Shown here: piece by piece, positions 24,369-32,066 of the stretch
How positions within the stretch are numbered: position 1 is the first letter of the stretch
How the letters are laid out: the number at the start of each line of letters is the position of its first letter
Assembly: GCA_964636275.1 (NCBI GenBank)
Contig: CAZWRN010000001.1
Location: 118,815 to 182,814, forward strand
Origin: CAZWRN01 sp964636275
GTDB lineage: Bacteria; Patescibacteriota; Microgenomatia; Daviesbacterales; UBA10151
Direction of reading: 5' to 3'
Length of the DNA stretch: 64,000 nt
Position numbers and translations under genes: made by a program
The notes under the pieces: generated by a model
Database searches by the model: none
Told to the model about the DNA's origin: nothing
What the model saw: the letters and a program-made list of their open reading frames with translations, nothing else

Positions 24369-26051
24369 ATGGCTGATTATTCAAACCTTTTAGGTGATTT
24401 TCCCTCTAAACTTGCTTCAAGTAAGCGTATTTTGCTGGCTCTTTCCAAAGATTTGAGCGTAGATTCGTTGGGTTCAGCATTAGCAATGGCTTTAGCTTTG
24501 CAAAAGGCTGGTAAGACGGTATCAGTGGTGAGTGAAGGGACTCCATTGGTCTCACATTCTAATTTATTTGGAATTGGTGAGGTGAAAAATAGTGTCCCTA
24601 CTTCTGGTGAAGGTAACTTTGTAATAAAACTGGATGGGGTAGTAGACCCCTCAGGTCAGATGAATACTGTGCCAGCTTTGGAAAAACTTGATTGGAACCC
24701 AGAGGGATCAGCTTTAAACTTAGTTTTCCATGTTGTACCAGGCCAGAGATTTGAGCCGACAAATGTGTCTTATGGCCATGAAACAAGTGGTTTTGACCTG
24801 ATTATTACAATCGATGCTGATTCTTTGGACGAATTAGGCCAGATTTATCTGAAAAATGCTGCACTTTTTAGTAAATCGACGATTGTAAATATTGACAATG
24901 AAGCTTCAAATAGCCAGTTTGGCAATATCAATATCGTTGATCCGCAGGCTTCCTCTTTGTCTGAAATGACTGTTCATATCCTCAAGCAACTCAATCTTGA
25001 GATGGATCAAGATATCGCTTCCAACCTAGTTGCTGGTATCTATGCTGCAACCCACAATTTGACTCAGCGAGTGAGTCCGGATACTTTCGCGGCCGTTGCT
25101 ACTGCAATGCAGTCGGGTGGTAAATTGCCAGAAGGGGGAGTTGTTAGTCAGCAACCAGCTGTCAGCAATCAGCCTTCAGCAAACTCAGCTCCGCAGGAAC
25201 CTGCAGTAGAAGCCCAACCAATTGTTCAGGCCCCGATTGCTCAGGAAATCAATCAGATTCAGTTTAATAACCTGCCTTCAGCTGTCAGCGATCAGCCTTC
25301 AGCAACTCCAGCTCCGCAGGTTGTAGAGCCACCAGTAGCTGTTGCTCCTCAGCCAGCTATAAATCCAGAGCCAGTTCAAACACCTGTTCAGCCAGCTGTA
25401 GAAGCTCCGGCAAATGATCTGTATAGTAATCCTTTCCTAAACCCAGGTGGTCAGTCTTTTGGTGCTCCATTAAATCAGCCTCCAGCTGTCAGCGATCAGC
25501 CATCAGCAACTCCAGCTCCGCAGGTACCAGCTGCTGCATCAGCGAGTGATCCGTTTGGGGCTCCAGCTAGTGGACCAACTTTCAATTTTGGTTCATTTGG
25601 AGATAGTCAGCTATCAGCTGTCAGCAATCAGCCTTCAGCAAACTCAGCTCCGCAGGTGCCAGTAGCTGCTCAACCAGTTCCTGTTCAGGAAGAAAAAGTC
25701 GATGTTAGTGGTCTTTTAAATACTATTCAGCAGGCCAATAAACCAGATAGTGCCTATGATTTAAAACAGATATTTAATGTTGAACAGATGCCAGAAACTC
25801 CAGTGGTAGGAAATACGACGCATGATTCAGCAGTGGTTCAGCCATCAGCTGTCAGCGATCAGCCATCAGCCATCCCAACTCCGCAGACTCCAGTAGATCA
25901 AACACAACCTGTTCAGGATAGTAAACCAGAGTCTTCACCGGAAGAAAAACCAGCTGGTGAAGCAGTTGATTCAGTAAATACAGAAGCGGAAGCCAATCCA
26001 ACCCCAGATTGGTTAGTCCCCAAAATATTCAAAGGCGGATCTTTAGGATAA
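24369..26051 (+). CDS. degenerate DHH-type phosphoesterase with repeat-rich disordered tail
   Basis: 560 residues. Residues 1 to about 255 follow the layout of NrnA-type DHH enzymes (KRILLALSKDLSVDSLGSALAMALAL; FDLIITIDADSLDELG; STIVNIDNEASNSQFGNINIVDPQASSLSEM). The metal ligands are largely lost: the usual HxxxDxDxxGS reads SKDLSVDSLGS and the DHH triad reads DNE. Catalysis is therefore unlikely. Residues about 260-520 are a Pro/Ala/Gln/Ser tail containing five copies of a 31-41-base DNA repeat that encodes SAVSDQPSATPAPQ-like peptides. It sits where nrnA lies in other genomes, between infB and rpsO. Confidence 0.7.
   Translation: MADYSNLLGDFPSKLASSKRILLALSKDLSVDSLGSALAMALALQKAGKTVSVVSEGTPLVSHSNLFGIGEVKNSVPTSGEGNFVIKLDGVVDPSGQMNTVPALEKLDWNPEGSALNLVFHVVPGQRFEPTNVSYGHETSGFDLIITIDADSLDELGQIYLKNAALFSKSTIVNIDNEASNSQFGNINIVDPQASSLSEMTVHILKQLNLEMDQDIASNLVAGIYAATHNLTQRVSPDTFAAVATAMQSGGKLPEGGVVSQQPAVSNQPSANSAPQEPAVEAQPIVQAPIAQEINQIQFNNLPSAVSDQPSATPAPQVVEPPVAVAPQPAINPEPVQTPVQPAVEAPANDLYSNPFLNPGGQSFGAPLNQPPAVSDQPSATPAPQVPAAASASDPFGAPASGPTFNFGSFGDSQLSAVSNQPSANSAPQVPVAAQPVPVQEEKVDVSGLLNTIQQANKPDSAYDLKQIFNVEQMPETPVVGNTTHDSAVVQPSAVSDQPSAIPTPQTPVDQTQPVQDSKPESSPEEKPAGEAVDSVNTEAEANPTPDWLVPKIFKGGSLG
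25156..25886 (+). repeat. five dispersed copies of CAGCTGTCAGCGATCAGCC within the DHH tail
   Basis: Copies at 25156-25196, 25279-25319, 25493-25523, 25615-25655 and 25846-25886. All are in the same reading frame and begin CAGCTGTCAGC(A/G)ATCAGCC, and all but the last keep CAGCTCCGCAG near the end. Spacers differ in length and sequence. The same words occur in frame at 30838-30885 and 32176-32220. Confidence 0.8.
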
Positions 26052-26071
26052 TCTCCGCTTAATCTATAAGC

Positions 26072-26100
26072 TTGCAACTTTTTTCAAGATCTGTTAGAAT
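26072..26100 (+). promoter_or_regulatory. rpsO promoter
   Basis: TTGCAA (26072-26077), 17 bases, TAGAAT (26095-26100). The leader of about 120 bases has a TTCGAT/ATCGAA stem (about 26108-26140), a possible S15 feedback site, and an AAAGGAG well upstream of the ATG. Confidence 0.6.
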
Positions 26101-26189
26101 TTGAAAGTTCGATTGGAATTACTTCTTGGTATCGAAGTTTTTCCGTAACTAAACATAAAACTGAATTAACAGAAAAGAAAGGAGATACC

Positions 26190-26228
26190 ACCTAGTCACT
26201 AGACTCTAGCGACTAGTCACTAATTAGA
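26190..26228. repeat. CTAGACTCTAGCGACTAG hairpin between Shine-Dalgarno and rpsO start
   Basis: TAGTCACTAGA pairs with TCTAGCGACTA (one mismatch). The hairpin lies between AAAGGAGAT (about 26177-26185) and the ATG at 26230. Confidence 0.65.
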
Positions 26229-26229
26229 A

Positions 26230-26499
26230 ATGCCATTAGATCCAAAAGTAAAACAACAAATAATTGATAAATTCGCTACTCACAAAGGCGATACTGGTTC
26301 TCCTGAAGTGCAGGCTGCACTTTTGACAGAGCAGATCAAAAACCTCACTGACCATTTAAAACAGCACACTCATGACGTTCACTCACGCCGAGGGTTGCTT
26401 TCTATGGTTAACAAACGACGACGACTGTTACAGTATCTTTTGAAGAAAGATCAGGACAGATATCAAGCTGTTATTTCAAAACTAGGCCTCTCTAAATAG
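26230..26499 (+). CDS. rpsO: 30S ribosomal protein S15
   Basis: 89 residues with the S15 pattern: IIDKFATHKGDTGSPEVQAALLTEQIKNLTDHLKQHTHDVHSRRGLLSMVNKRRRLLQYLLKKD. It binds the 16S rRNA three-way junction during 30S assembly. Full normal length. It precedes pnp with two genes between, where most bacteria have them adjacent. It has its own promoter and a repeat hairpin separating the Shine-Dalgarno from the start. Confidence 0.97.
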   Translation: MPLDPKVKQQIIDKFATHKGDTGSPEVQAALLTEQIKNLTDHLKQHTHDVHSRRGLLSMVNKRRRLLQYLLKKDQDRYQAVISKLGLSK

Positions 26500-26504
26500 T
26501 TTTC

Positions 26505-26738
26505 ATGTCTCCTGATATACACAATTCACCAAAAGACAGAATTAGACCCCCAGTGGCTGGCCATCTTTTAGAAATCTACTCAAGGCGGAGTTTTATGGAT
26601 AAAATCAATAGATTGATGTTTCGTTTGGCATTAGCAGCAGCTGTTTATGATACTACAGCGCGAGTGATTGATCCCCGATATTCCCTTAAAACTATGAGTA
26701 CTCCATTTAGGAGAAGGTTTTTTCCAAATTCAAGATGA
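26505..26738 (+). CDS. small basic protein of unknown function
   Basis: 77 residues, Arg-rich, with a mildly hydrophobic middle (INRLMFRLALAAAVYDTTARVID). It starts five bases after rpsO and its stop overlaps the ATG of the next gene (ATGA), a translational-coupling arrangement. No family recognised. The tight packing argues that it is real. Confidence 0.45.
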   Translation: MSPDIHNSPKDRIRPPVAGHLLEIYSRRSFMDKINRLMFRLALAAAVYDTTARVIDPRYSLKTMSTPFRRRFFPNSR

Positions 26739-27343
26739 GTTTTCCTATTAAAACTTTTGATAATACAGATTTTATTGCCCCTTCTTGGGAGGAAATGGGG
26801 GATGTCAATTTTGAACTGATTAAAAAAGTTCGAGAATCAGGTAAAAAATATGACCGGGTCATCGCCCTATCTAAAGGAGGGTTAACCTGGGCACGGGCTT
26901 TTGTTGATGGTTTAGCGATGGATGAACTGAGTAGTTTGCGAATAAAGCTGTATAAAGGTATTGGTGAGAAAGCAGTGGAACCGGAAATCGTCGAGCCTTT
27001 GACGTTAGATATCTCCGGTCAAACAGTTTTGCTCTTTGATGATGTGGTTGATACCGGGGAAACCTATGAATTTGCTAAAAAGTTGTTGGCTGAAAAGTAT
27101 GGAGCCAAGCAGGTCGATACTGCAGCTTTATTTTACAAACCTCATTCAGTGATTACTCCCGACTTTTTTGTCGGAGAAACGACTGCCTGGATTGTCTTCC
27201 CTCATGAAATACATGAATTTGTGGTTGAAACAGGGAAGAAATGGTTAAAACAAGGACTGACTGAGGGAAATATTTTAAATAGGTACAAAGAATTAGATTT
27301 GCCTTATGAACAAGTCCACTATTATTTAAGTGAACTCAGTTAG
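26735..27343 (+). CDS. phosphoribosyltransferase (xanthine/hypoxanthine PRT-like)
   Basis: 202 residues. The PRPP-binding motif VLLFDDVVDTGET (about 109-121) is complete, and YDRVIALSKGGLTWARAFVDGL is the typical N-terminal PRT strand-helix. Type I PRTs join a base to PRPP; the presence of only this one purine-type enzyme suggests base salvage. The C-terminal VYY-like segment of eukaryote-type PRTs is absent, so the base specificity cannot be read. Coupled to the small basic ORF upstream. Confidence 0.8.
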   Translation: MSFPIKTFDNTDFIAPSWEEMGDVNFELIKKVRESGKKYDRVIALSKGGLTWARAFVDGLAMDELSSLRIKLYKGIGEKAVEPEIVEPLTLDISGQTVLLFDDVVDTGETYEFAKKLLAEKYGAKQVDTAALFYKPHSVITPDFFVGETTAWIVFPHEIHEFVVETGKKWLKQGLTEGNILNRYKELDLPYEQVHYYLSELS

Positions 27344-27692
27344 ATTCTGGACCACATATTCTTAGAATAATTCTTTGGAATTTTTGTAGCCAGAATGACA
27401 AATTTTTTGAAAATTTGAGCTTGAAAATTGAAAATTACTATCCTGTAGTTGCAAAAAGAGGATAGGTGGAGTATAATCGTTTTGTGAGAGTGAGATGGGA
27501 GATTGGAAATTGCAGTTAATCTTTGGTATTAACTCCAGTTACACAGTTTCTTCATCCCTCTTTGAAAAGACGAGTCTCAATTGGTGGGTAGTATTTAGCA
27601 GCTAGTTGCTCTACAATACTCATACTTAATTATTATCGAGAAGATGCTTAAATAAAGATACTGTACTTCTTGTCACTCGTAGAATTTTAGAA
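27344..27692. other. 349-base gap: inverted repeat, pnp promoter and long structured pnp leader
   Basis: Contains ATTCTGGACC...CCAGAATGAC-type inverted words (27350-27400), the pnp promoter (27449-27477) and a leader of about 210 bases. The leader holds the stem AGTTAAT/ATTAACT (about 27512-27533) and GTGAGAGTGAGATGGGAG / CATCCCTCTTTG words. No credible ORF is seen. Confidence 0.6.
27449..27477 (+). promoter_or_regulatory. pnp promoter
   Basis: TTGCAA (27449-27454), 17 bases, TATAAT (27472-27477), a near-consensus promoter. TSS predicted near 27484. Confidence 0.75.
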
Positions 27693-30041
27693 ATGCAAAA
27701 AGTTATTACAAAACAAATTGAAATAAACGGAAAGACTTTGAAACTGGAAACAGGGAAACTTGCTCTGCAAGCAGATGCAGCAGTTTTAGCAACTCAGGGA
27801 GAGACAGTTGTTTTGGCGACCGTTGCAACAAAGCCATTAAAAGAATCAATTGGTTATTTCCCCCTCAGTGTTGAATATGTTGAAAAACATTATGCTTCCG
27901 GAAGAATTACTCCCCAGAAATTTATCAAAAGAGAAGGTCGTCCATCTGAAAAATCTATCTTGTCTGGTCGAGCAATTGATCGTTCTATCAGACCACTTTT
28001 TCCAAAAGATTTTGAAAATGAAGTCCAAGTGATCATTACTGTTTTGTCTTATGACTCTATCAATGATCCGGTGATGTTGGCTATGACTGCTGCTTCAGCT
28101 GCTTTGTCGATCTCGTCAGTACCATGGGCAGGTCCTTTGGCTGGTGTTCGAGTTGGTGAATACGAAGGTGAATTGGTGGTTGATCCAGAGATGTCTCATC
28201 TTCCAGACTTAACTTTGGAAGTTGTAGTAGCTTCATCCAAAGAATTAGTTCCAATGATTGAGGCCAAAGCTAAACAGGCCAAAGATGAGCGAGTATTTGA
28301 AGCTTTACAGCTGGCTCACAGTGCAGCTCAGCCAATCATTGATCTGATCAATGACTTTACTAAAGAAGCTGGTAAAGAGAAACAATCTTATAAATCCAAC
28401 TTAGATGGTGTTGATGAAGAGCTTTTGAATACGGTGAAAAAAGATGTTGAAGAGCGCATCACCAAAGCGTTGTTTGATACCGAGCACACCTGGCATGATT
28501 CGACCGCTTCTCAGATCAAAGAAGAGGTTACTACCGAATACGCTGAACAGCTGACATCCAACCAGATCTCAACTGTTTTTGACAAGGTCGCTAAACAGAT
28601 CATGAGTGACACTATTTTGCACAAAGGCAAACGTGTTGATGGCAGAAAGATGGAAGAGATCCGCGAGATCACAATGGAAGTTGGTTTGCTTCCACGGGCT
28701 CATGGATCAGCTTTGTTCCAAAGAGGTGCTTCACAGTCTCTGTCTATTGCCACAGTTGGTCCACTTTCAGTGTCACAAACTTTGGAAGGTATGGAAGGCG
28801 AAGGCAAAAAGAGATTTATGCATTATTACAATATGAGTATCAATCCTTTTGCTTCAGGTGAAGTAAAAAGATTGGGTTCTCCAAACAGACGTGATATTGG
28901 TCATGGCAATTTAGGTGAGATCTCTTTAGTTGGTGTACTTCCTTCAGAACAAGAGTTTCCTTATGCTATCCGAGTAGTTTCTGAGATTTTGGGAGCCAAT
29001 GCTTCCACTTCACAGGCAGCTATTAGCGGTTCTACTTTGGCTATGTTAAATGCTGGTATTCCTATTGAACCAGTTGCAGGTATTGCTTTGGGTCTGATCA
29101 CTGATCACAGCGATGATAAAAAATTCCAGGTGATCACCGACATGCAGGCAACTGAAGATTTTTATGGTGAGATGGATTTTAAAGTAGCTGGTACTGTCAA
29201 TGGTATTACAGGTATTCAGATGGATACCAAGCTGCATGGTCTGACCTTTGACATTATAAAAGAAGCTTTGCGACAGGGTAAACAGGCTCGTGAAGCAATA
29301 TTGGCTAAAATGCGGGAAGTGATGCCTCAGGCCAATGAACTGTCTAAATACGCTCCCAAGATTGAAATTACTCATATTCAGCCAGATCAGATCGGTATGT
29401 TGATTGGGCCAGGTGGTAAAAATATCAACGGTATTATTGCTGAGACCGGTGCTCAGATCGATATTGAAGATGATGGTACTGTGATGGTTTCTTCGATGGA
29501 TAGTGTTGCAATCCAGGCTGCTTTGGACAAGATTACAGGTATGTTTAAAAAAGTGATGCCTGATGAAGAGTATGAAGGTAAAGTAGTTCGAATTGAACCA
29601 TTTGGTGCATTTGTCGAGATTTTGCCTGGTAAAGATGGATTGGTACATGTGTCTCAGATGGCTCCTGAACGAGTTGAAAGACCAGAAGATGTAGTTGAAC
29701 TAGGTCAGGTTGTAAAGGTGAGAGTGGTCGATGTAGATAATATGGGTAAGATCTCTCTTTCAATGCTTTTTGGAGCTGATCGAAAGCCAGAATCTGAAAG
29801 ACGCCCAAGTGGTGGAGACCGAGGTGGACGGGGAGGTTTTGGAGGCGATCGTGGAGGCAGTCGAGGTGGTTTTGGTGGTGGAAGTGACAGAGGCGGACGC
29901 GGCGGAGATCGCGGTGGCTTTGGAGGTGGATCCAGATCTGGTGGCGGTATGAGACGTGGTTTTGGTGGTGGAAGTGACAGAGGCGGACGCGGCGGAGATC
30001 GCGGTAGCCGAGGTGGCAATCGAGGCGGATTTAGTAGATAA
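27693..30041 (+). CDS. pnp: polyribonucleotide nucleotidyltransferase (PNPase) with RGG-rich tail
   Basis: 782 residues. Two RNase PH domains (N-terminal half; second with VDGRKMEEIREITMEVGLLPRAHGSALFQRGASQSL and the active-site region DHSDDKKFQVITDMQATEDFYGEMDFKVAG), KH domain (IGMLIGPGGKNINGIIAETGAQIDIEDDGTV) and S1 domain (YEGKVVRIEPFGAFVEILPGKDGLVHVSQM). Phosphorolytic 3'-5' RNA decay. The last 70-75 residues are an RGG/GGFGG-rich tail with a 50-base exact internal DNA duplication (29866-29915 and 29956-30005). Long leader upstream. Confidence 0.97.
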   Translation: MQKVITKQIEINGKTLKLETGKLALQADAAVLATQGETVVLATVATKPLKESIGYFPLSVEYVEKHYASGRITPQKFIKREGRPSEKSILSGRAIDRSIRPLFPKDFENEVQVIITVLSYDSINDPVMLAMTAASAALSISSVPWAGPLAGVRVGEYEGELVVDPEMSHLPDLTLEVVVASSKELVPMIEAKAKQAKDERVFEALQLAHSAAQPIIDLINDFTKEAGKEKQSYKSNLDGVDEELLNTVKKDVEERITKALFDTEHTWHDSTASQIKEEVTTEYAEQLTSNQISTVFDKVAKQIMSDTILHKGKRVDGRKMEEIREITMEVGLLPRAHGSALFQRGASQSLSIATVGPLSVSQTLEGMEGEGKKRFMHYYNMSINPFASGEVKRLGSPNRRDIGHGNLGEISLVGVLPSEQEFPYAIRVVSEILGANASTSQAAISGSTLAMLNAGIPIEPVAGIALGLITDHSDDKKFQVITDMQATEDFYGEMDFKVAGTVNGITGIQMDTKLHGLTFDIIKEALRQGKQAREAILAKMREVMPQANELSKYAPKIEITHIQPDQIGMLIGPGGKNINGIIAETGAQIDIEDDGTVMVSSMDSVAIQAALDKITGMFKKVMPDEEYEGKVVRIEPFGAFVEILPGKDGLVHVSQMAPERVERPEDVVELGQVVKVRVVDVDNMGKISLSMLFGADRKPESERRPSGGDRGGRGGFGGDRGGSRGGFGGGSDRGGRGGDRGGFGGGSRSGGGMRRGFGGGSDRGGRGGDRGSRGGNRGGFSR
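29866..30005 (+). repeat. 50-base exact direct repeat in the PNPase tail
   Basis: 29866-29915 and 29956-30005 are identical by eye and encode GFGGGSDRGGRGGDRG twice, 90 bases apart, both in frame. Confidence 0.85.
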
Positions 30042-30048
30042 TTGAGAC

Positions 30049-30726
30049 GTGCAAAAATTCAGACAGCTTTTTTTCCATAAAACTTTTCAACTTTTAATTA
30101 TATTGGTGGTTCTGACTAGTATTTTAGTACTGACTACTATTTTGAGACCCGATGTTTTTCAAGAGATGTTTAGTAAAATAAATGTTTTTGCTTCAGATAT
30201 TGCTTCTGGTAAATTGTGGAAAGAAAAAAGCCAAGCCAGGGTATATTTAGCGGATGGATCTTTGAAAGTAAACTTTCAGATTAGTACAGTCGATCAGTCA
30301 GCGGTAAAAGCCTTCAATCAAAAATTGGGAGTTTCAGATGAATATTTACAGGGAGTAGCGATTAAAATCGATAGTGAATCGCAGCAAAAACTGCAATCAT
30401 TTTTACCTGTCAATTTAACCTTGGAAATTGAAGATGATCGGATTATCTTCCAAAATGGCATAATTGCTGGGTTTGCTTCATCACTAGTGACAAAAACAAT
30501 GGAGTATGCAACTGGTTCGTCAAAGCTGAAAATTTCCCATTACTCACCGACCGAGTTCTTGCTTGATATCACAGATCCAGAGCCATTATTGCAGGAAGCA
30601 ACAGCCTCGGGAAAGTTTGTTTTATCGGATAAACTATTACCGCTCTATCCAATATTAGAGAGAGTGAGTACAATAGAAATGAGTGTAAATGGTAAAAGTG
30701 TTAGTGGAGAAGTGAAGTTGAAATAA
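30049..30726 (+). CDS. single-pass membrane protein with extracytoplasmic domain
   Basis: 225 residues from GTG at 30049, seven bases after the pnp stop. Membrane helix at about 13-33 (FQLLIILVVLTSILVLTTIL). The external domain (35-225) is mixed beta, with SLKVNFQISTVDQSAVKAFNQKLGV and LKISHYSPTEFLLDITDPEPLL. It is probably co-transcribed with pnp. No family recognised. Confidence 0.6.
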   Translation: MQKFRQLFFHKTFQLLIILVVLTSILVLTTILRPDVFQEMFSKINVFASDIASGKLWKEKSQARVYLADGSLKVNFQISTVDQSAVKAFNQKLGVSDEYLQGVAIKIDSESQQKLQSFLPVNLTLEIEDDRIIFQNGIIAGFASSLVTKTMEYATGSSKLKISHYSPTEFLLDITDPEPLLQEATASGKFVLSDKLLPLYPILERVSTIEMSVNGKSVSGEVKLK

Positions 30727-30805
30727 TGTCAAATACTACCAATGTCAAATGACAAATGCCCAATCATTAGACATTAGACATTAGACATTAGACATTTAAT
30801 ACATT
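30727..30805. repeat. CATTAGACATTAGACATTAGAC tandem words with imperfect inverted arm
   Basis: Left part AATGTCAAATACTACCAATGTCAAATGACAAATGCCC, right part four ATTAGACATT units. It ends at the ATG of the Lon-like gene. Confidence 0.6.
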
Positions 30806-31963
30806 ATGGATAATTCTGCCCAAAATAATCAGCAACAACAGCCATCAGCCGTCAGCGATCAGCTATCAGCCAACCAAGCTCAGCAAGGTCCGATTTCTAC
30901 AGCAGTGGTCGATAAACTAGTTACCTCACAAAATCCCAGTCAGATTGTGGATAAACTGAAGGCTAAAGTGGCGGCAGCGCAGTTGCCTGCTGATGTTTTG
31001 GAAAAAATCCAAGATGAGGTGAGTCGGATTGAGCTGGTATTTGCCAGAAAAGAGTTTAATCCCGAGCTGGACCGGCAGATCAAATATATTGATTTTATTT
31101 GTGAATTACCATGGAATAAAGTCGGCCAAGACAATCTGGATTTAAATCATGCCAAACAGATTTTGGAAAAAAATCATCACGGTCTAGAACCCTTAAAAGC
31201 TCGGATTTTGGAATATCTGTCGATTTTGATCTTAAATAAGCAGAAAGGTTTGACACCAAAGCAGCCGGTATTGGCTTTTGTGGGGTTAGCGGGGTCCGGA
31301 AAAACGACGATCGCTTTTTCGATAGCCGAAGCTTTGGGAAGACCGATCATTCGTATTCCATTTGGTGGTCTTGGTTCAGCACTTCAGTTGCGTGGTGAAT
31401 CCCGGGTGAAGTCTGAAGCTGAGCCGGGGATGATCGCGAAAGCGATGAAAAAAGCTCAGGTGAAAAATCCGGTTATCTTGATCGATGAGATCGATCGTGT
31501 GACCGATTCAGCCAGGACGGATATAATGGGGGTTTTAATTGAGCTTTTGGATCCAGAGCAGAATATGGCTTTTACCGATCATTATGTCGGTTTCCCTTTC
31601 GATCTGTCACAAGTATTATTTGTCGCTACCGCCAATAACACTGGCAATGTGGCTACAGCGGTACTAGATCGTCTGGAACTCATAGAGATGCCTTTTTATA
31701 CTGATGAACAAAAAGTGGTGATTGGTAGAGATTATCTGCTGCCGCAGGCCTTAAAAAATGCCGGTTTGGATCCACAAACGGTCCAGATCAGCAATGAGAT
31801 GTGGAGCCAGATTGTGCGTCCACTGGGGTTTGATGGCGGAATTCGTTCTTTAAAGCGCAATATTACCAATATGACTGGGAAAATTGCCCGGATGGTAGTC
31901 GAAGGAAACAAGGGACCGTTTGTAATAAATGAACAGAACTTAGCCCAGTATTTGAATATATAG
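30806..31963 (+). CDS. Lon-type AAA+ ATPase lacking the protease domain
   Basis: 385 residues. A repeat-derived N-terminal linker (QQPSAVSDQLSANQAQQ) is followed by the Lon helical region (FNPELDRQIKYIDFICELPWNK...LEKNHHGLEPLKARILEYLSI) and a complete AAA+ core: Walker A GLAGSGKT (160-167), Walker B VILIDEID (223-230), then LDPEQNMAFTDHYVGFPFDLSQVLFVATANN and an arginine-finger helix ending at a sensor-2 region (GFDGGIRSLKRNI). The protein stops where the Lon Ser-Lys protease domain should begin. So it may unfold or remodel proteins without degrading them, or work with a separate protease. Confidence 0.85.
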   Translation: MDNSAQNNQQQQPSAVSDQLSANQAQQGPISTAVVDKLVTSQNPSQIVDKLKAKVAAAQLPADVLEKIQDEVSRIELVFARKEFNPELDRQIKYIDFICELPWNKVGQDNLDLNHAKQILEKNHHGLEPLKARILEYLSILILNKQKGLTPKQPVLAFVGLAGSGKTTIAFSIAEALGRPIIRIPFGGLGSALQLRGESRVKSEAEPGMIAKAMKKAQVKNPVILIDEIDRVTDSARTDIMGVLIELLDPEQNMAFTDHYVGFPFDLSQVLFVATANNTGNVATAVLDRLELIEMPFYTDEQKVVIGRDYLLPQALKNAGLDPQTVQISNEMWSQIVRPLGFDGGIRSLKRNITNMTGKIARMVVEGNKGPFVINEQNLAQYLNI

Positions 31964-31973
31964 AGATTAGGAA

Positions 31974-32056
31974 GTAAGATACAATAACCAAGAAACAAGT
32001 TATCCAATTAAGGAATATAGTTTAACTATTTGCATCTTGATTATTGTTTTCTTGGA
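31974..32056. repeat. family A palindrome before rnj
   Basis: AAGATACAATAACCAAGAAACAAGTTATCC against TTTGCATCTTGATTATTGTTTTCTTGG. The rnj ATG follows after about ten bases. Confidence 0.7.
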
Positions 32057-32066
32057 AGACTTATTT

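Noticed and set aside
25156..25886. Five repeats with different spacers, CRISPR-like at first sight
   Set aside because: All copies are in the coding frame of one protein, spacer lengths vary widely, and no cas genes are present.
29046..29648. Reverse-strand ORF of 200 codons
   Set aside because: Overlaps conserved PNPase KH/S1 coding sequence and shows no family features.
29705..30019. Reverse-strand Pro/Arg-rich ORF
   Set aside because: Antisense shadow of the RGG-coding tail of pnp.
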